Positions 1 to 8,266 of a stretch of 17,963 nt of DNA are shown piece after piece. Source of the DNA: Cellvibrionales bacterium UBA2511 (GTDB lineage: Bacteria; Pseudomonadota; Gammaproteobacteria; Pseudomonadales; Porticoccaceae); the NCBI GenBank assembly GCA_002341315.1, contig DDNV01000030.1:1-17963 (forward strand), read 5' to 3'. A program made the position numbers and the translations under genes. The notes below the pieces were generated by a model. That model was not told the origin of the DNA and searched no databases. It saw only the letters and a program-made list of their open reading frames with translations. Each line of letters begins with the position of its first letter. Within the stretch, counting starts at the first letter, position 1.

Positions 1-173
1 ATATGGGAGACGGTTCGATCAACTTCTTCCATCAGCTCGCGTTTCCAAGCCAGTAGAATCTGCTTGAAGTGGCTGCGCTGATTGTCGTTCATGAACTCCT
101 CACCCTTCTTTTCCTTGTAGGGGGTGAAGCCATGAAGTGAGGCAATGGTGACAGTTTCTGCTTTCTTAGGCAT
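1..173 (-). CDS. dksA: RNA polymerase-binding transcription factor DksA (3' end outside window)
   Basis: The first 57 codons are present, reading leftward from an ATG at 173. The peptide begins MPKKAETVTIASLHGFTPYK and continues with a GEEFMNDNQ stretch and a VDRTVSH stretch. These match the conserved N-terminal part of DksA, including the start of the coiled-coil arm. DksA enters the RNA polymerase secondary channel and, with ppGpp, lowers transcription of rRNA and other growth genes. The tip acidic residues and the zinc-finger domain lie beyond the left edge and cannot be checked. A good sigma-70 promoter lies just upstream at 208-236. The ribosome binding site is only a purine-rich GGAAAA stretch. 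The gene diverges from the aminotransferase gene. Confidence 0.93.
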   Translation of the reverse strand, partial: MPKKAETVTIASLHGFTPYKEKKGEEFMNDNQRSHFKQILLAWKRELMEEVDRTVSH

Positions 174-207
174 TTTTTTCCATTCTCGGTAATTTGCGAG
201 ACCCGCG

Positions 208-236
208 TTTATAGTGCCAGCGGGAAAATTTTTCAA
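208..236 (-). promoter_or_regulatory. sigma-70 promoter of dksA
   Basis: Read on the minus strand there is TTGAAA at 236-231, a 17-bp spacer, and TATAAA at 213-208. This is close to the consensus with ideal spacing. The predicted start of transcription is near 200, giving a leader of about 25 nt. The bases just after the -10 element (ACGCGGGTC) are GC-rich. Such discriminators are typical of promoters repressed by DksA and ppGpp, so autoregulation is possible; that is inference. Confidence 0.7.
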
Positions 237-366
237 GTAAAAAAACTGTTTTCCGGGTATTAAACCATTATCGATGTGTACGGGACGTTGCAATTGCAAG
301 GCCAGAGTATAGCAATTTGCGCCACCTGTTTGGTTGACGGTGAAATAATCGCATAATGCTAATGAG

Positions 367-372
367 TATAAT
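367..372 (+). promoter_or_regulatory. candidate -10 element for the aminotransferase-sfsA operon
   Basis: A perfect TATAAT lies about 54 bp before the aminotransferase start. No good -35 hexamer sits at 16-18 bp. A TTGACG at 334-339 is 27 bp upstream, too far for a normal spacer. The surrounding A/T-rich stretch makes chance matches likely, so this is only the best candidate in the 174-425 gap. Confidence 0.25.
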
Positions 373-425
373 AAATACTGATTATGTCACCCGTGTATCT
401 TGTTGTGGCTTGAGGGCAGAATACC

Positions 426-1586
426 ATGCAGACAGCGGAAAGAACCCGCAAGCTAACCTCTTTCAAAGTAGTAGATTTTCTCGAGGCGGCAAGGCGGCTT
501 GAGGCAGAGGGCCGGGATATCATTCACATGGAAATCGGTGAACCCTGCTTCGCTACCGCAGCACCCATTGTAGAGGCGGCCCGCTTGGCGCTGGATCAGG
601 GTAAAACCGCGTATACGCCGTCCTGCGGTATTCCCGAACTGCGTCTTGCCATCAGTGATTATTACCGGCAGCGCTACGGTGTAACAGTTGATCCTGAGCG
701 CGTGATTGTCACCACCGGTAGCAGTGCCGCACTGGGGATGATCTTTGAGTTGTTACTGAATCCAGGTGATGGATTTTTGCTGGCGGACCCCGGTTATCCC
801 TGTAATGCCAATTTTGTCCGGCGACTGGATGCTGAACCCCAGCTTGTACCGGTGGGCCCTGAGCATAATTATCAGTTGACCGCAGAACTGGTCAATCGCC
901 ACTGGCAGGCGAATACGGTCGGCGCCATGGTCGCGACCCCCAGTAACCCTACCGGGTCAGTCATTGACCGGGATCAGATGTCAGACTTGTATCGGGCAGT
1001 TGCCTCCCAGGGTGGAACTCTGGTGGTGGATGAGATTTATCATGGCCTGACCTACACGGCTGCGCCGCCCGGTTCTGCCCTTGAGGTGGCGGAGGATGTG
1101 CTGGTGGTAAACAGCTTCTCCAAGTATTTTGGCATGACCGGCTGGCGGTTGGGCTGGATGGTCGTGCCCGAGGTATTTGTCGAACTGTTTACGGTGATGG
1201 CCCAGAATTTTTATATTGCCAGTCCCACCCTGTCGCAGTACGCCGCACTCGCGGCATTTCAACCGGAGACCCTGCCAATACTGGATGGCCGCTGTGCGGA
1301 GTTTCAGCAGCGCCGGGACTACCTGGTGCCGGCACTGCAGCAGCTCGGGTTTACTGTTGCCGGGCTGCCCGAGGGTGCTTTTTATGTCTATGCCGATGTG
1401 TCTGCATTGACCGATGACTGTGAAGATTTCTGCTGGCGGTTGTTGAACGAGCACGGCGTGGCCTGTACTCCGGGGACGGACTTTGGTCAGCACCGCGCCA
1501 GCCAACATGTGCGTTTTGCCTATACTGAACCACTGCCCCGATTACAGTTGGCCGTGCAGCGGATTGAACGGGCGTTACAGTCATGA
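426..1586 (+). CDS. PLP-dependent class I/II aminotransferase
   Basis: The 386-residue protein has the normal length for a fold-type I aspartate-aminotransferase-like enzyme. It carries the usual landmarks: a TGSS phosphate-binding turn near residue 98, SNPTG around 173-177 with the cofactor-contacting Asn, VDEIY at 201-205 with Asp202 and Tyr205, and the Schiff-base lysine Lys233 in SFSKYFGMTGWR. The C-terminal VRFAYTEP probably supplies the substrate-carboxylate arginine. Such enzymes move an amino group between an amino acid and a 2-oxo acid in the cytosol; the substrate cannot be read from sequence. The start ATG has a weak AGGG ahead of it. The stop overlaps the sfsA start as ATGA, so the two genes are probably translationally coupled. 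A related aminotransferase lies near dksA and sfsA in Pseudomonas, by memory. Confidence 0.9.
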   Translation: MQTAERTRKLTSFKVVDFLEAARRLEAEGRDIIHMEIGEPCFATAAPIVEAARLALDQGKTAYTPSCGIPELRLAISDYYRQRYGVTVDPERVIVTTGSSAALGMIFELLLNPGDGFLLADPGYPCNANFVRRLDAEPQLVPVGPEHNYQLTAELVNRHWQANTVGAMVATPSNPTGSVIDRDQMSDLYRAVASQGGTLVVDEIYHGLTYTAAPPGSALEVAEDVLVVNSFSKYFGMTGWRLGWMVVPEVFVELFTVMAQNFYIASPTLSQYAALAAFQPETLPILDGRCAEFQQRRDYLVPALQQLGFTVAGLPEGAFYVYADVSALTDDCEDFCWRLLNEHGVACTPGTDFGQHRASQHVRFAYTEPLPRLQLAVQRIERALQS

Positions 1587-2293
1587 AGATTGTTCCGCCG
1601 TTTGAACGTGCCACATTGATTCAACGCTACAAGCGGTTTCTCGCCGATATTCGGCTGTCCAGTGGTGAAGAAATGACGATTCACTGTCCGAATACCGGCT
1701 CCATGAAAAACTGTTGGCAAGCGGAGACGCCGTGCTGGTTTTCCCGCTCTGATGATCCCCGGCGAAAATTGTCGGGAACCCTGGAAATTACTACCACCCC
1801 GGATGGCTTTCTCACCGGCGTCAATACCAACCGGCCCAACAAGCTGGTTCGCGAAGCGATTGAACAGGGTGTTATTGCAGAGCTGCAGGGTTATGAGTCA
1901 ATTCGCGCGGAGGTGAAATACGGTGCCGAGAACAGTCGTATTGATCTGTTGCTGACGGGAGAGGAGCTTGCGCCCTGCTATGTGGAGGTCAAGAACACGA
2001 CCCTGGGCGCAGGTGGTGGTCGGGTGCTGTTTCCCGATGCGGTCACCGAGCGCGGTACCAAGCATCTTCGGGAATTGATCAGTATGGTTCAGCAGGGTCA
2101 TCGTGCGGTACTGGTGTTTTGTGTGCAGCACAGTGGTGCCGATTGTGCAGGGCCCGCCGATGAGATCGATCCGGTTTACGGTGCGACACTGCGACAGGCG
2201 ATTGCTGCGGGTGTTGAGGTGCTGGTTTACGGATGCCGGATATCGGCAACGGAGATCGTTATCGACCGGCCACTGCCATTTCTGCTGGATTAA
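1583..2293 (+). CDS. sfsA: SfsA family DNA/RNA nuclease-like protein
   Basis: The 236-residue protein has the normal SfsA length. An N-terminal OB-like part contains the conserved IHCPNTGSM motif (around residues 33-41) and GVNTNRPN. A PD-(D/E)XK-like core follows, with the Asp of SRIDLLL and the Glu and Lys of CYVEVKN, then VLFPDAVTERGTKHL. The E. coli gene was named for stimulating maltose use when overexpressed and its product binds DNA. The true cellular role is unclear; the fold suggests nuclease activity. The gene starts inside the aminotransferase stop (ATGA overlap). It ends only 16 bp from the convergent rep stop, and no clear terminator hairpin lies between them. Confidence 0.95.
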   Translation: MKIVPPFERATLIQRYKRFLADIRLSSGEEMTIHCPNTGSMKNCWQAETPCWFSRSDDPRRKLSGTLEITTTPDGFLTGVNTNRPNKLVREAIEQGVIAELQGYESIRAEVKYGAENSRIDLLLTGEELAPCYVEVKNTTLGAGGGRVLFPDAVTERGTKHLRELISMVQQGHRAVLVFCVQHSGADCAGPADEIDPVYGATLRQAIAAGVEVLVYGCRISATEIVIDRPLPFLLD

Positions 2294-2309
2294 CCGAGGC
2301 GAGCCCCGT

Positions 2310-4343
2310 TCAGGCAAACAAGCCTTTCAGGGCATCCAGTGAGTCGCGCCCTTTTTGTCGGGCCACCTCCGGATCACTCGGCTGCCCCATGCCTTCTTTT
2401 TCCAGGTCCTCCTGTGGCAGTTCATCGATAAAGCGGCTCGGAGTTGTCTCGGCGATCTCGCCGAACAGTTTTCGCCTGGCGGCCATGGTCATGGTCAGGG
2501 TTTGTCTGGCCCGGGTAATGCCGACGTACGCGAGGCGCCGCTCCTCTTCGATGGTATCCCCATCAATACTGTTGCGGTGGGGTAGCAGGCCTTCCTCCAT
2601 GCCGATCATGAACACGTGGGGGAATTCCAGTCCCTTGGCGGCGTGCAGGGTCATCAGTTGTACCTTGTCATCGGCGGAATCCTCCTCCTGACGGTCGAGA
2701 ATGTCCCGCAGCACCAGTTTGGCAATTGCATCCTCCACCGCGGTATCCTGCTGTTCCCGCTCTCCGGTAATGGCCAGTTCGTCCCTGGTCAGCAGTTGCC
2801 GGATTTGCTCGATCAGAAAGTTGACATTTTCCATGCGCTTTTCTGCAACCTTGCCACTGCTGGCGTTCTGGTGCAGCCAGCCTTCGTAGTCCATATCGTT
2901 GACCATCTCTCGGATGGCAGCAATCGGGTCGCCATTGCTGCAGTGGCTGGCCACCTGGCCAATCCAGTGCCTGAAACGTTGCAGTCGTTCCAGGTTGTTG
3001 GGCGCCAGCTGGCACTGTAGCCCGAGCTCATCAATACAATCCATTAGGGACATCTGCCGTTCGTTGGCGTAGCGTCCCAGTTTTTCCAGTGTTGAGGTGC
3101 CGATTTGGCGGCGCGGCGTGTTGATGATTCGCAAGAAGGCATTGTCGTCATCGCTGTTCACCATCAGGCGAAGATAGGCCATGATGTCCTTGATCTCGGT
3201 TCGGGCGTAAAACGAGGTGCCGCCGCTGAGCTGATAGGGCACGCCCTGGGCCTGTAGTTTCAACTCCAGCAATCTGGCCTGGTGATTACCCCGGTAGAGC
3301 ACGGCAAAATCGCGGAAGTGACAACTTTTGCGCAATTTCGTATCGAGAATTTCATTGACGATGCGTTCGGTTTCCGCCTCCTCGTTGGCGGTGAGGATAA
3401 TCCGCAAGGGGGCCCCTGGACCCAGCTCACTCCAGAGAGATTTGCTGAACAGGTGAGGGTTGTTGTCGATCAGCCGGTTGGCCGCCCTTAGAATGCGGCC
3501 AGTTGAACGGTAGTTTTGCTCCAGTTTGATGACGTGAAGCTCCGGAAAATCCTCCTGCAGTTGCTGCAGGTTTTCCGGCCTGGCGCCGCGCCAGGCATAA
3601 ATGGACTGATCGTCGTCACCCACCACGGTCAGTGATCGCCTTGCTCCCACCAGCAATTTAACCAGTTGATACTGCGCAAAGTTGGTGTCCTGATACTCAT
3701 CCACCAGCAGGTAACGAATGCGATTCTGCCATTTGCCGAGGATCTCCGGCGATTGCTGAAACAGCAGTGACGGGATCAGTATCAGGTCATCGAAGTCCAC
3801 TGCGTTGTAGGCCCGCAGGGCGTCCGTATAACGCTGATAGACCAACGCTATTGTCTGTTCTTCACTACTGGCGGCATTTGCAAGGGTTTGGGATGGCGTC
3901 AGGAGATCATTTTTCCAGCTGGAAATCTGGTGTTGCACCCTGTCCAGATGATCGGCATCCAAGTCCGACTTTTTCAGCATCAGTTCCTGTAACAGACTTT
4001 TTGCATCCTCTGCATCGAAAATGGAAAACCCGGGCTTAAAACCAAGCTGGACGATTTCGCTGCGGATAATGTGCAGGCCGAGATTGTGAAAAGTGGAGAC
4101 GGTCAGCCCCTTGGCCTGCTGGCCGCTGACCAGCTTGGCTGCCCGCGCCTTCATCTCCCGGGCGGCTTTATTGGTGAAAGTGACGGCCGCAATATGACGG
4201 GCACTGATGCCGCATTGCTGAATCAGGTGGGCGATCTTGCTGGTGATGACACTGGTTTTGCCACTGCCGGCCCCGGCCAGTACCAGCAATGGGCCATCAA
4301 TGTAATTTACTGCAGCGCGTTGCTGGCTATTGAGTTTGTTCAA
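2310..4343 (-). CDS. rep: ATP-dependent DNA helicase Rep
   Basis: This is a superfamily 1A 3'-5' helicase. Motifs in order are Walker A AGAGSGKT near residues 23-30, LLVDEYQDTN (Walker B), VGDDDQSIYAWRGA, LEQNYRST, and late in the protein MTLHAAKGLEFPHVF with EERRLAYVGITRAR. The motif sequences and the C-terminal PSRFIDELPQEDL fit Rep better than UvrD. Rep unwinds DNA ahead of the replisome and removes bound proteins. The reading frame is open back to 4430 but has no ATG before Walker A. I chose the TTG at 4343-4341 because it gives MNKLNSQQ, the usual Rep N-terminus, and 677 residues, the usual length. The other option, a TTG at 4430 overlapping the phaC stop, would add 29 unconserved residues. 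Neither start has a good ribosome binding site. It lies directly downstream of phaC. Confidence 0.93.
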   Translation of the reverse strand: MNKLNSQQRAAVNYIDGPLLVLAGAGSGKTSVITSKIAHLIQQCGISARHIAAVTFTNKAAREMKARAAKLVSGQQAKGLTVSTFHNLGLHIIRSEIVQLGFKPGFSIFDAEDAKSLLQELMLKKSDLDADHLDRVQHQISSWKNDLLTPSQTLANAASSEEQTIALVYQRYTDALRAYNAVDFDDLILIPSLLFQQSPEILGKWQNRIRYLLVDEYQDTNFAQYQLVKLLVGARRSLTVVGDDDQSIYAWRGARPENLQQLQEDFPELHVIKLEQNYRSTGRILRAANRLIDNNPHLFSKSLWSELGPGAPLRIILTANEEAETERIVNEILDTKLRKSCHFRDFAVLYRGNHQARLLELKLQAQGVPYQLSGGTSFYARTEIKDIMAYLRLMVNSDDDNAFLRIINTPRRQIGTSTLEKLGRYANERQMSLMDCIDELGLQCQLAPNNLERLQRFRHWIGQVASHCSNGDPIAAIREMVNDMDYEGWLHQNASSGKVAEKRMENVNFLIEQIRQLLTRDELAITGEREQQDTAVEDAIAKLVLRDILDRQEEDSADDKVQLMTLHAAKGLEFPHVFMIGMEEGLLPHRNSIDGDTIEEERRLAYVGITRARQTLTMTMAARRKLFGEIAETTPSRFIDELPQEDLEKEGMGQPSDPEVARQKGRDSLDALKGLFA

Positions 4344-4426
4344 GTCGGTTTGCCGGATTGGAGGATGATCAGTGAGCTGCGGATTGTAGCAAGTGAATAG
4401 CTGCCGTCCACTGCTGCCCGACCGGG

Positions 4427-6214
4427 TCAACCAAAAACGTATTTACCGGGGGCGGGCCAAAGCACCTCATAATCCGTGCCTTCGGCACCCATGGTTGGCG
4501 GGGCAACCTGCTCGGAGGATTGATCATCCAGCCAGAGATTCCAGGCCGGCCACCAGGAGCCGGAGTGACTCTCTACCGACTCCACCCAGCTGTCCGGGTC
4601 AATGTAAGGTGCCATGGGGTCCTGTGACTTGATCTGGTAGCGGCGGTGGGGATGCTCCGGGCCGGATACGATACCGGCATTGTGGCCACCACTGGTGAGC
4701 AGGAAGGTGATATCCGAGCGGGCCATATGGTGGATTTTGTAAACGGATTTCCACGGTGCCACATGGTCGGCTGAGGTGCCCACCACAAAGAAAGGTACGC
4801 GAATATCCTGAATTGCGACAGGTTTGCCTTCCACCAGAAATTTGCAGCTGGCCAATCGGTTTTCAACAAACAGTTCGTGCAGGTAGCGACTGTGCATGGC
4901 TGCGGGCATTCTTGTGCCATCGGCATTCCAGGCCATCAAGGCGACGGGTTTTGTCTCCCGGCCCAGATAGTAGCGCTCCACCGCCGGGTTCCAGACCAGT
5001 TCCTGAGTGCGCAGTGCCTTGAAGGCGCCACCCATACTGGCGGCTTCCAGGTAGCCGTCGGTCCACATCATGCTATCGAGAAAAGCCAATTGGCTGGCAC
5101 CCAGGAACAGTTTGATTTCGCCGGGCTCGGTGAAGTCTGTCTGGGCTGCCAGCAGGGTGATGCTGTTGAGACTGTCATCCTGCTCTCTGGCCAGGTAGGC
5201 TGCGGCCATTGCCAAGAGTGTTCCACCAATACAATAGCCGGTAGCGTTGATTTTGGCCTTTGGCACCACTGTTTTGACGGCATCCAATGCGTCCAAAATG
5301 CCTGATTTTATGTAATCCTCAATATCCAGTTCTCGATCATCTTTATCGGGATTTTTCCAGGAAATCATGAACACGGTCTTTCCCTGGGCAACCAGGTAAT
5401 TAACTAGGGATTTTTCCGGTACCAGATCAAGGATGTAATATTTCATGATCCAGGCGGGTACGATCAGTACCGGCTCTCTGGCCACGGTTTCTGTAGTGGG
5501 GCTGTATTGAATCAGTTCGATCAGGTTGTTCTGGTAGATGACCTGGCCCGGGGTAATGGCCAGATTTTCTCCCACCTTGAAATCACCCATCTCAGGCCGG
5601 TTATCCCTGAGCAGTTTCTTTTGAATGTCCCGTTGCATATTGCCGATGCCTTCCAGCAAGTTCCGGCCTTTGTTTTCCCAGGTGGCCTTGAGAACCTCCG
5701 GGTTGGTTTGTGGCAAATTGGTTGGTGAGATGACCTCCAGGGCGTGACCGTTAATAAAGTCCACCAGTTCCTTGCTGAACGGTCCCATACCCGGCAGATC
5801 CGTATCCGCTTCCTTCAGCCATTCCACCGCCATGCTGTGGCCCTTGGCCATGACGCTGAAAGGGACTTTTTTCCAGAGATCATTCATGAAATAAGGGTAT
5901 TTTTTAGGGGGTGGGTTCTCGTTTTTTTCGGTGATGGCCCGGGCGGTAAACGTGGATAGTCGCAGCAGTTTCTCAGAGAAATTCTGCAATAACCTCACGC
6001 GTCTGGCGGGAGAAATAGACAGGTGGGCCAGCCAGTCTGTGTAGGCCAGCAATAACTGAACAGGAGACAGTCCCTGGGATGCCTTGCCGATGATTGACCG
6101 TATCCGTGAGTCTATTTTCTCGACAGATGCATCATTTAATCGGGGGATTTCGGCGATGAGATTGTCCAGTTCATCAATCACACTGGAAACTGTTCTGTCT
6201 GGTTTTTCCGCCAT
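4427..6214 (-). CDS. phaC: poly(3-hydroxyalkanoate) synthase, class I-like
   Basis: The 595-residue protein has the length of class I PHA synthases, which polymerise hydroxyacyl-CoA into polyester granules. The PhaC N-terminal domain is followed by an alpha/beta-hydrolase core with IVPAWIMKYYILDL (251-264) and VFMISWKNP. The lipase-like box GYCIGG gives nucleophile Cys328. The other predicted catalytic residues are Asp483 in GTSADHVAPW and His511 in TSGGHNAGIV. The region around the histidine, GGHNAGIVSGPEHPHR, differs from the GASGHIAGV form of textbook class I enzymes, suggesting a separate subgroup. The ATG at 6214 is preceded by AAGGAG with a 6-nt gap, so the 26 residues open upstream are rejected. 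No phaA, phaB, phasin or depolymerase lies nearby. The stop is directly followed by rep. Confidence 0.92.
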   Translation of the reverse strand: MAEKPDRTVSSVIDELDNLIAEIPRLNDASVEKIDSRIRSIIGKASQGLSPVQLLLAYTDWLAHLSISPARRVRLLQNFSEKLLRLSTFTARAITEKNENPPPKKYPYFMNDLWKKVPFSVMAKGHSMAVEWLKEADTDLPGMGPFSKELVDFINGHALEVISPTNLPQTNPEVLKATWENKGRNLLEGIGNMQRDIQKKLLRDNRPEMGDFKVGENLAITPGQVIYQNNLIELIQYSPTTETVAREPVLIVPAWIMKYYILDLVPEKSLVNYLVAQGKTVFMISWKNPDKDDRELDIEDYIKSGILDALDAVKTVVPKAKINATGYCIGGTLLAMAAAYLAREQDDSLNSITLLAAQTDFTEPGEIKLFLGASQLAFLDSMMWTDGYLEAASMGGAFKALRTQELVWNPAVERYYLGRETKPVALMAWNADGTRMPAAMHSRYLHELFVENRLASCKFLVEGKPVAIQDIRVPFFVVGTSADHVAPWKSVYKIHHMARSDITFLLTSGGHNAGIVSGPEHPHRRYQIKSQDPMAPYIDPDSWVESVESHSGSWWPAWNLWLDDQSSEQVAPPTMGAEGTDYEVLWPAPGKYVFG

Positions 6215-6220
6215 GTATTG

Positions 6221-6226
6221 CTCCTT
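6221..6226 (-). promoter_or_regulatory. ribosome binding site fixing the phaC start
   Basis: Read leftward this is AAGGAG, six bases before the ATG at 6214. It favours this start over the upstream in-frame extension beginning at 6292. Confidence 0.8.
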
Positions 6227-6240
6227 GGTTAAGTCTTGCC

Positions 6241-6249
6241 AGTATACCA
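6241..6249 (-). promoter_or_regulatory. candidate extended -10 promoter of phaC
   Basis: On the minus strand the sequence TGGTATACT is an extended -10 element (TGN followed by TATACT). It lies in the 79-bp gap between comM and phaC. It would start transcription near 6234 and give a leader of about 20 nt ending in the AAGGAG site. The -35 region (CAAAAA) is poor, as is common for extended -10 promoters. phaC-rep may therefore be transcribed apart from comM. Confidence 0.45.
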
Positions 6250-6293
6250 CTGCCCAGAGGTCATTTTTGTGGCAGCCGTTTGTCGATGGCAAA

Positions 6294-7787
6294 TCAATGA
6301 CTCAGTCTGAGCCTGTAGCCGAGGGCCTCAGTGAGGTGGTCCATAGTGATTGCGGCACTGTTGTCGAGGTCAGCAATGGTTCGGGTCACTTTCAATATAC
6401 GATGAAATGCTCTGGGTGATAAACCGAGTTGTTCTACCGCCCGATTGAGCAGGGTTTTTTGTGGCTGGTCAAGTGCGCAAAAGGTAGCCACTTCCCGGCT
6501 GGAGAGTCGGGCATTGATTGTTCCCGCCCGGGTCAGCTGCAGTTGGCGGGCTGCCATGACCCTGTTGCGGATATCTGTGCTGCAGTCGCCATCGGTTTTT
6601 CCTTCAACCAGCCGGTCGCCCGGCAGAGGCGGGACTTCTATCTGTAAGTCGATGCGATCCAGCAATGGCCCGGAGATGCGATCGGCGTAGCGGTGTATCT
6701 GGTCGGGGGTGCAGCGACAGCGTTGGCTACCGTAGTAGCCGCAGGGGCAGGGGTTCATTGCCGCAATCAGTTGGAATGCCGCCGGAAAGCGCGTCTGAGC
6801 CTGGACCCTTGAAATCATGATTTCGCCGGATTCCAGTGGCTCACGCAGTACTTCGAGGACCCGTCGGGGAAATTCAGGCAATTCATCCAGAAACAACACG
6901 CCGTGATGGGCGAGGGAGATTTCCCCCGGCCTGGGCACACTGCCACCGCCCACCAGTGCTGTTGCAGACGCCGTATGGTGGGGCGAGCGAAAAGGCGGAT
7001 TGTAAAGCGTATCCCGCAAGCCGCGACCTGCGACTGAATGAATGGCGGCGACCTCGAGCATTTCCCGCTCCTGCAACGGCGGCAATATACTGGTCAGCCG
7101 ACTGGCCAACATGGTTTTGCCCGTCCCCGGAGGGCCACTGAAAAGCAGGTTGTGACCGCCCGCAGCAGCGATTTCCAGTGCCCGTTTTGCCTGGTGCTGA
7201 CCGATGATGTCGGCCATATCCCCATCCGTTTCAGCAACTCTTGCCCTGGTACCGCAGGAAAGGGGTTTAATCGGCTGATTGCCATTCAGGTGTGCACAGA
7301 CTTCGAGCAGATGGGTGGCGGCGATCACCCGGGTTTTGCTGCTCAGGGCTGCTTCGTCCGCATTCATGGCCGGCAAGATCAGGGATCTGCCCGAGTTTCC
7401 GCAAGCCAGTGAAGTTGGTAGTACCCCTTCCACGGGACGCAAGTCTCCCGACAGCGCCAGTTCACCGATGACTTCGTATCGGTCGAGCCGGTCTGCGGGG
7501 ATTTGTGCCGACGCGGCCAGTACCCCCAGCGCGATCGCCAAATCGAAGCGACCCCCTTCCTTGGGCAGATCGGCGGGTGCCAGATTAATCGTGATGCGTC
7601 GGGCGGGGAAATCGAAGTGAGTGTTCAGCAGGGCGCTGCGAACCCGGTCCTTGCTCTCTTTCACTGCAGTTTCAGGCATGCCCACAATAGACAGCCCGGG
7701 GAGTCCGTTGGACAGATGAACCTCCACGGTCACAGCGGGAGCATCGATGCCGTATTTGGCGCGGGTATGGACGATAGCAAGTGACAT
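6294..7787 (-). CDS. comM: YifB/ComM family Mg-chelatase-like AAA+ ATPase
   Basis: The 497-residue protein begins MSLAIVHTRA. It has an N-terminal Lon-like (ChlI) domain up to about residue 170, then an AAA+ core. The core shows Walker A GPPGTGKT at 218-225, Walker B VLFLDE at 297-302, and a Cys-rich insertion with NPCPCG (345-350) and RCRC near 356-359, which may bind metal. The Mg-chelatase C-terminal domain follows. ComM-type hexamers act as branch-migration helicases during natural transformation in Vibrio and Haemophilus. Homologues are widespread in non-competent bacteria, so competence here is not implied. The start ATG has an AAGGAGG at 7794-7800. It follows ubiK on the same strand after 66 bp and is probably co-transcribed. 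Confidence 0.95.
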   Translation of the reverse strand: MSLAIVHTRAKYGIDAPAVTVEVHLSNGLPGLSIVGMPETAVKESKDRVRSALLNTHFDFPARRITINLAPADLPKEGGRFDLAIALGVLAASAQIPADRLDRYEVIGELALSGDLRPVEGVLPTSLACGNSGRSLILPAMNADEAALSSKTRVIAATHLLEVCAHLNGNQPIKPLSCGTRARVAETDGDMADIIGQHQAKRALEIAAAGGHNLLFSGPPGTGKTMLASRLTSILPPLQEREMLEVAAIHSVAGRGLRDTLYNPPFRSPHHTASATALVGGGSVPRPGEISLAHHGVLFLDELPEFPRRVLEVLREPLESGEIMISRVQAQTRFPAAFQLIAAMNPCPCGYYGSQRCRCTPDQIHRYADRISGPLLDRIDLQIEVPPLPGDRLVEGKTDGDCSTDIRNRVMAARQLQLTRAGTINARLSSREVATFCALDQPQKTLLNRAVEQLGLSPRAFHRILKVTRTIADLDNSAAITMDHLTEALGYRLRLSH

Positions 7788-7853
7788 GGAGGCCCTCCTT
7801 GGCTGGCATGTCGATCTGGTGGTGCTTTCTTTGTATGGGGGCGGTCGGGCCGT

Positions 7854-8111
7854 TTAGTCTTGCCGATCTTCCAGTTGTACTTCAAGTCTGGCGAGCTGTT
7901 GCTCGAGCTGTTCCAGCTTTTCCCGGCTGCGCTTCAGGACAGCCTGCTGCGCGTCGAACTCGTCCCGGGTTACCAGATCCAGCTTGTCGAAAGCAGCCTG
8001 CGCGGCCGCTCGCAGCTTCTGTTGCATGTCACTACCCAGGGCCTCTGCGCCTGGGGTAATGACATTGTTGAGTTGGTGCAAAAACTGGTTAATGAACTCG
8101 TTAGGTCGCAT
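7854..8111 (-). CDS. ubiK: ubiquinone biosynthesis accessory factor UbiK (YqiC/BMFP family)
   Basis: The 85-residue protein has an N-terminal amphipathic part (NEFINQFLHQLNNVITPGAE) and a C-terminal coiled coil from about residue 55, rich in Leu, Glu and Gln. This is the layout of the BMFP/YqiC family, which forms trimers. UbiK works with UbiJ and helps the soluble Ubi metabolon that makes ubiquinone aerobically, probably at the membrane surface. The ATG at 8111 is preceded by GGAG with a 10-nt gap. comM follows downstream. The upstream leader contains a cluster of inverted repeats (8130-8183). Confidence 0.9.
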   Translation of the reverse strand: MRPNEFINQFLHQLNNVITPGAEALGSDMQQKLRAAAQAAFDKLDLVTRDEFDAQQAVLKRSREKLEQLEQQLARLEVQLEDRQD

Positions 8112-8129
8112 GGATGGGCCGCTCCGAAT

Positions 8130-8183
8130 AAGTGGTGATCTATTTTAAGGAGATCACTCTGTATGTACAGAGCACTTTAAGTG
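8130..8183. repeat. cluster of inverted repeats upstream of ubiK, able to fold as a three-way junction
   Basis: Perfect arms are seen at 8135-8141/8151-8157 (GTGATCT and AGATCAC, 9-nt loop) and at 8157-8163/8166-8172 (CTCTGTA-TG-TACAGAG). A further palindrome CACTTTAAGTG lies at 8173-8183. AAGTG at 8130-8134 can also pair with CACTT at 8173-8177, closing the first two hairpins into a three-way junction. The position would place it in the ubiK leader RNA or in an operator. No family was recognised. Confidence 0.5.
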
Positions 8184-8266
8184 ACGGCTGCTTCCGGGCA
8201 GTTGTAATGCAGTTGGGCTTCCAGCGAAGTTTTTTGGTGCGATGACTGATTTGGCTAGCCCATTTG

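Noticed and set aside
2294..2309. A terminator between the convergent sfsA and rep genes
   Set aside because: The 16-bp gap and the flanking coding ends show no convincing stem with a T run.
4393..8059. Several plus-strand open frames of 60-140 residues opposite phaC, comM and ubiK
   Set aside because: They are antisense shadows of well-supported genes, with no recognisable domain, ribosome site or promoter.
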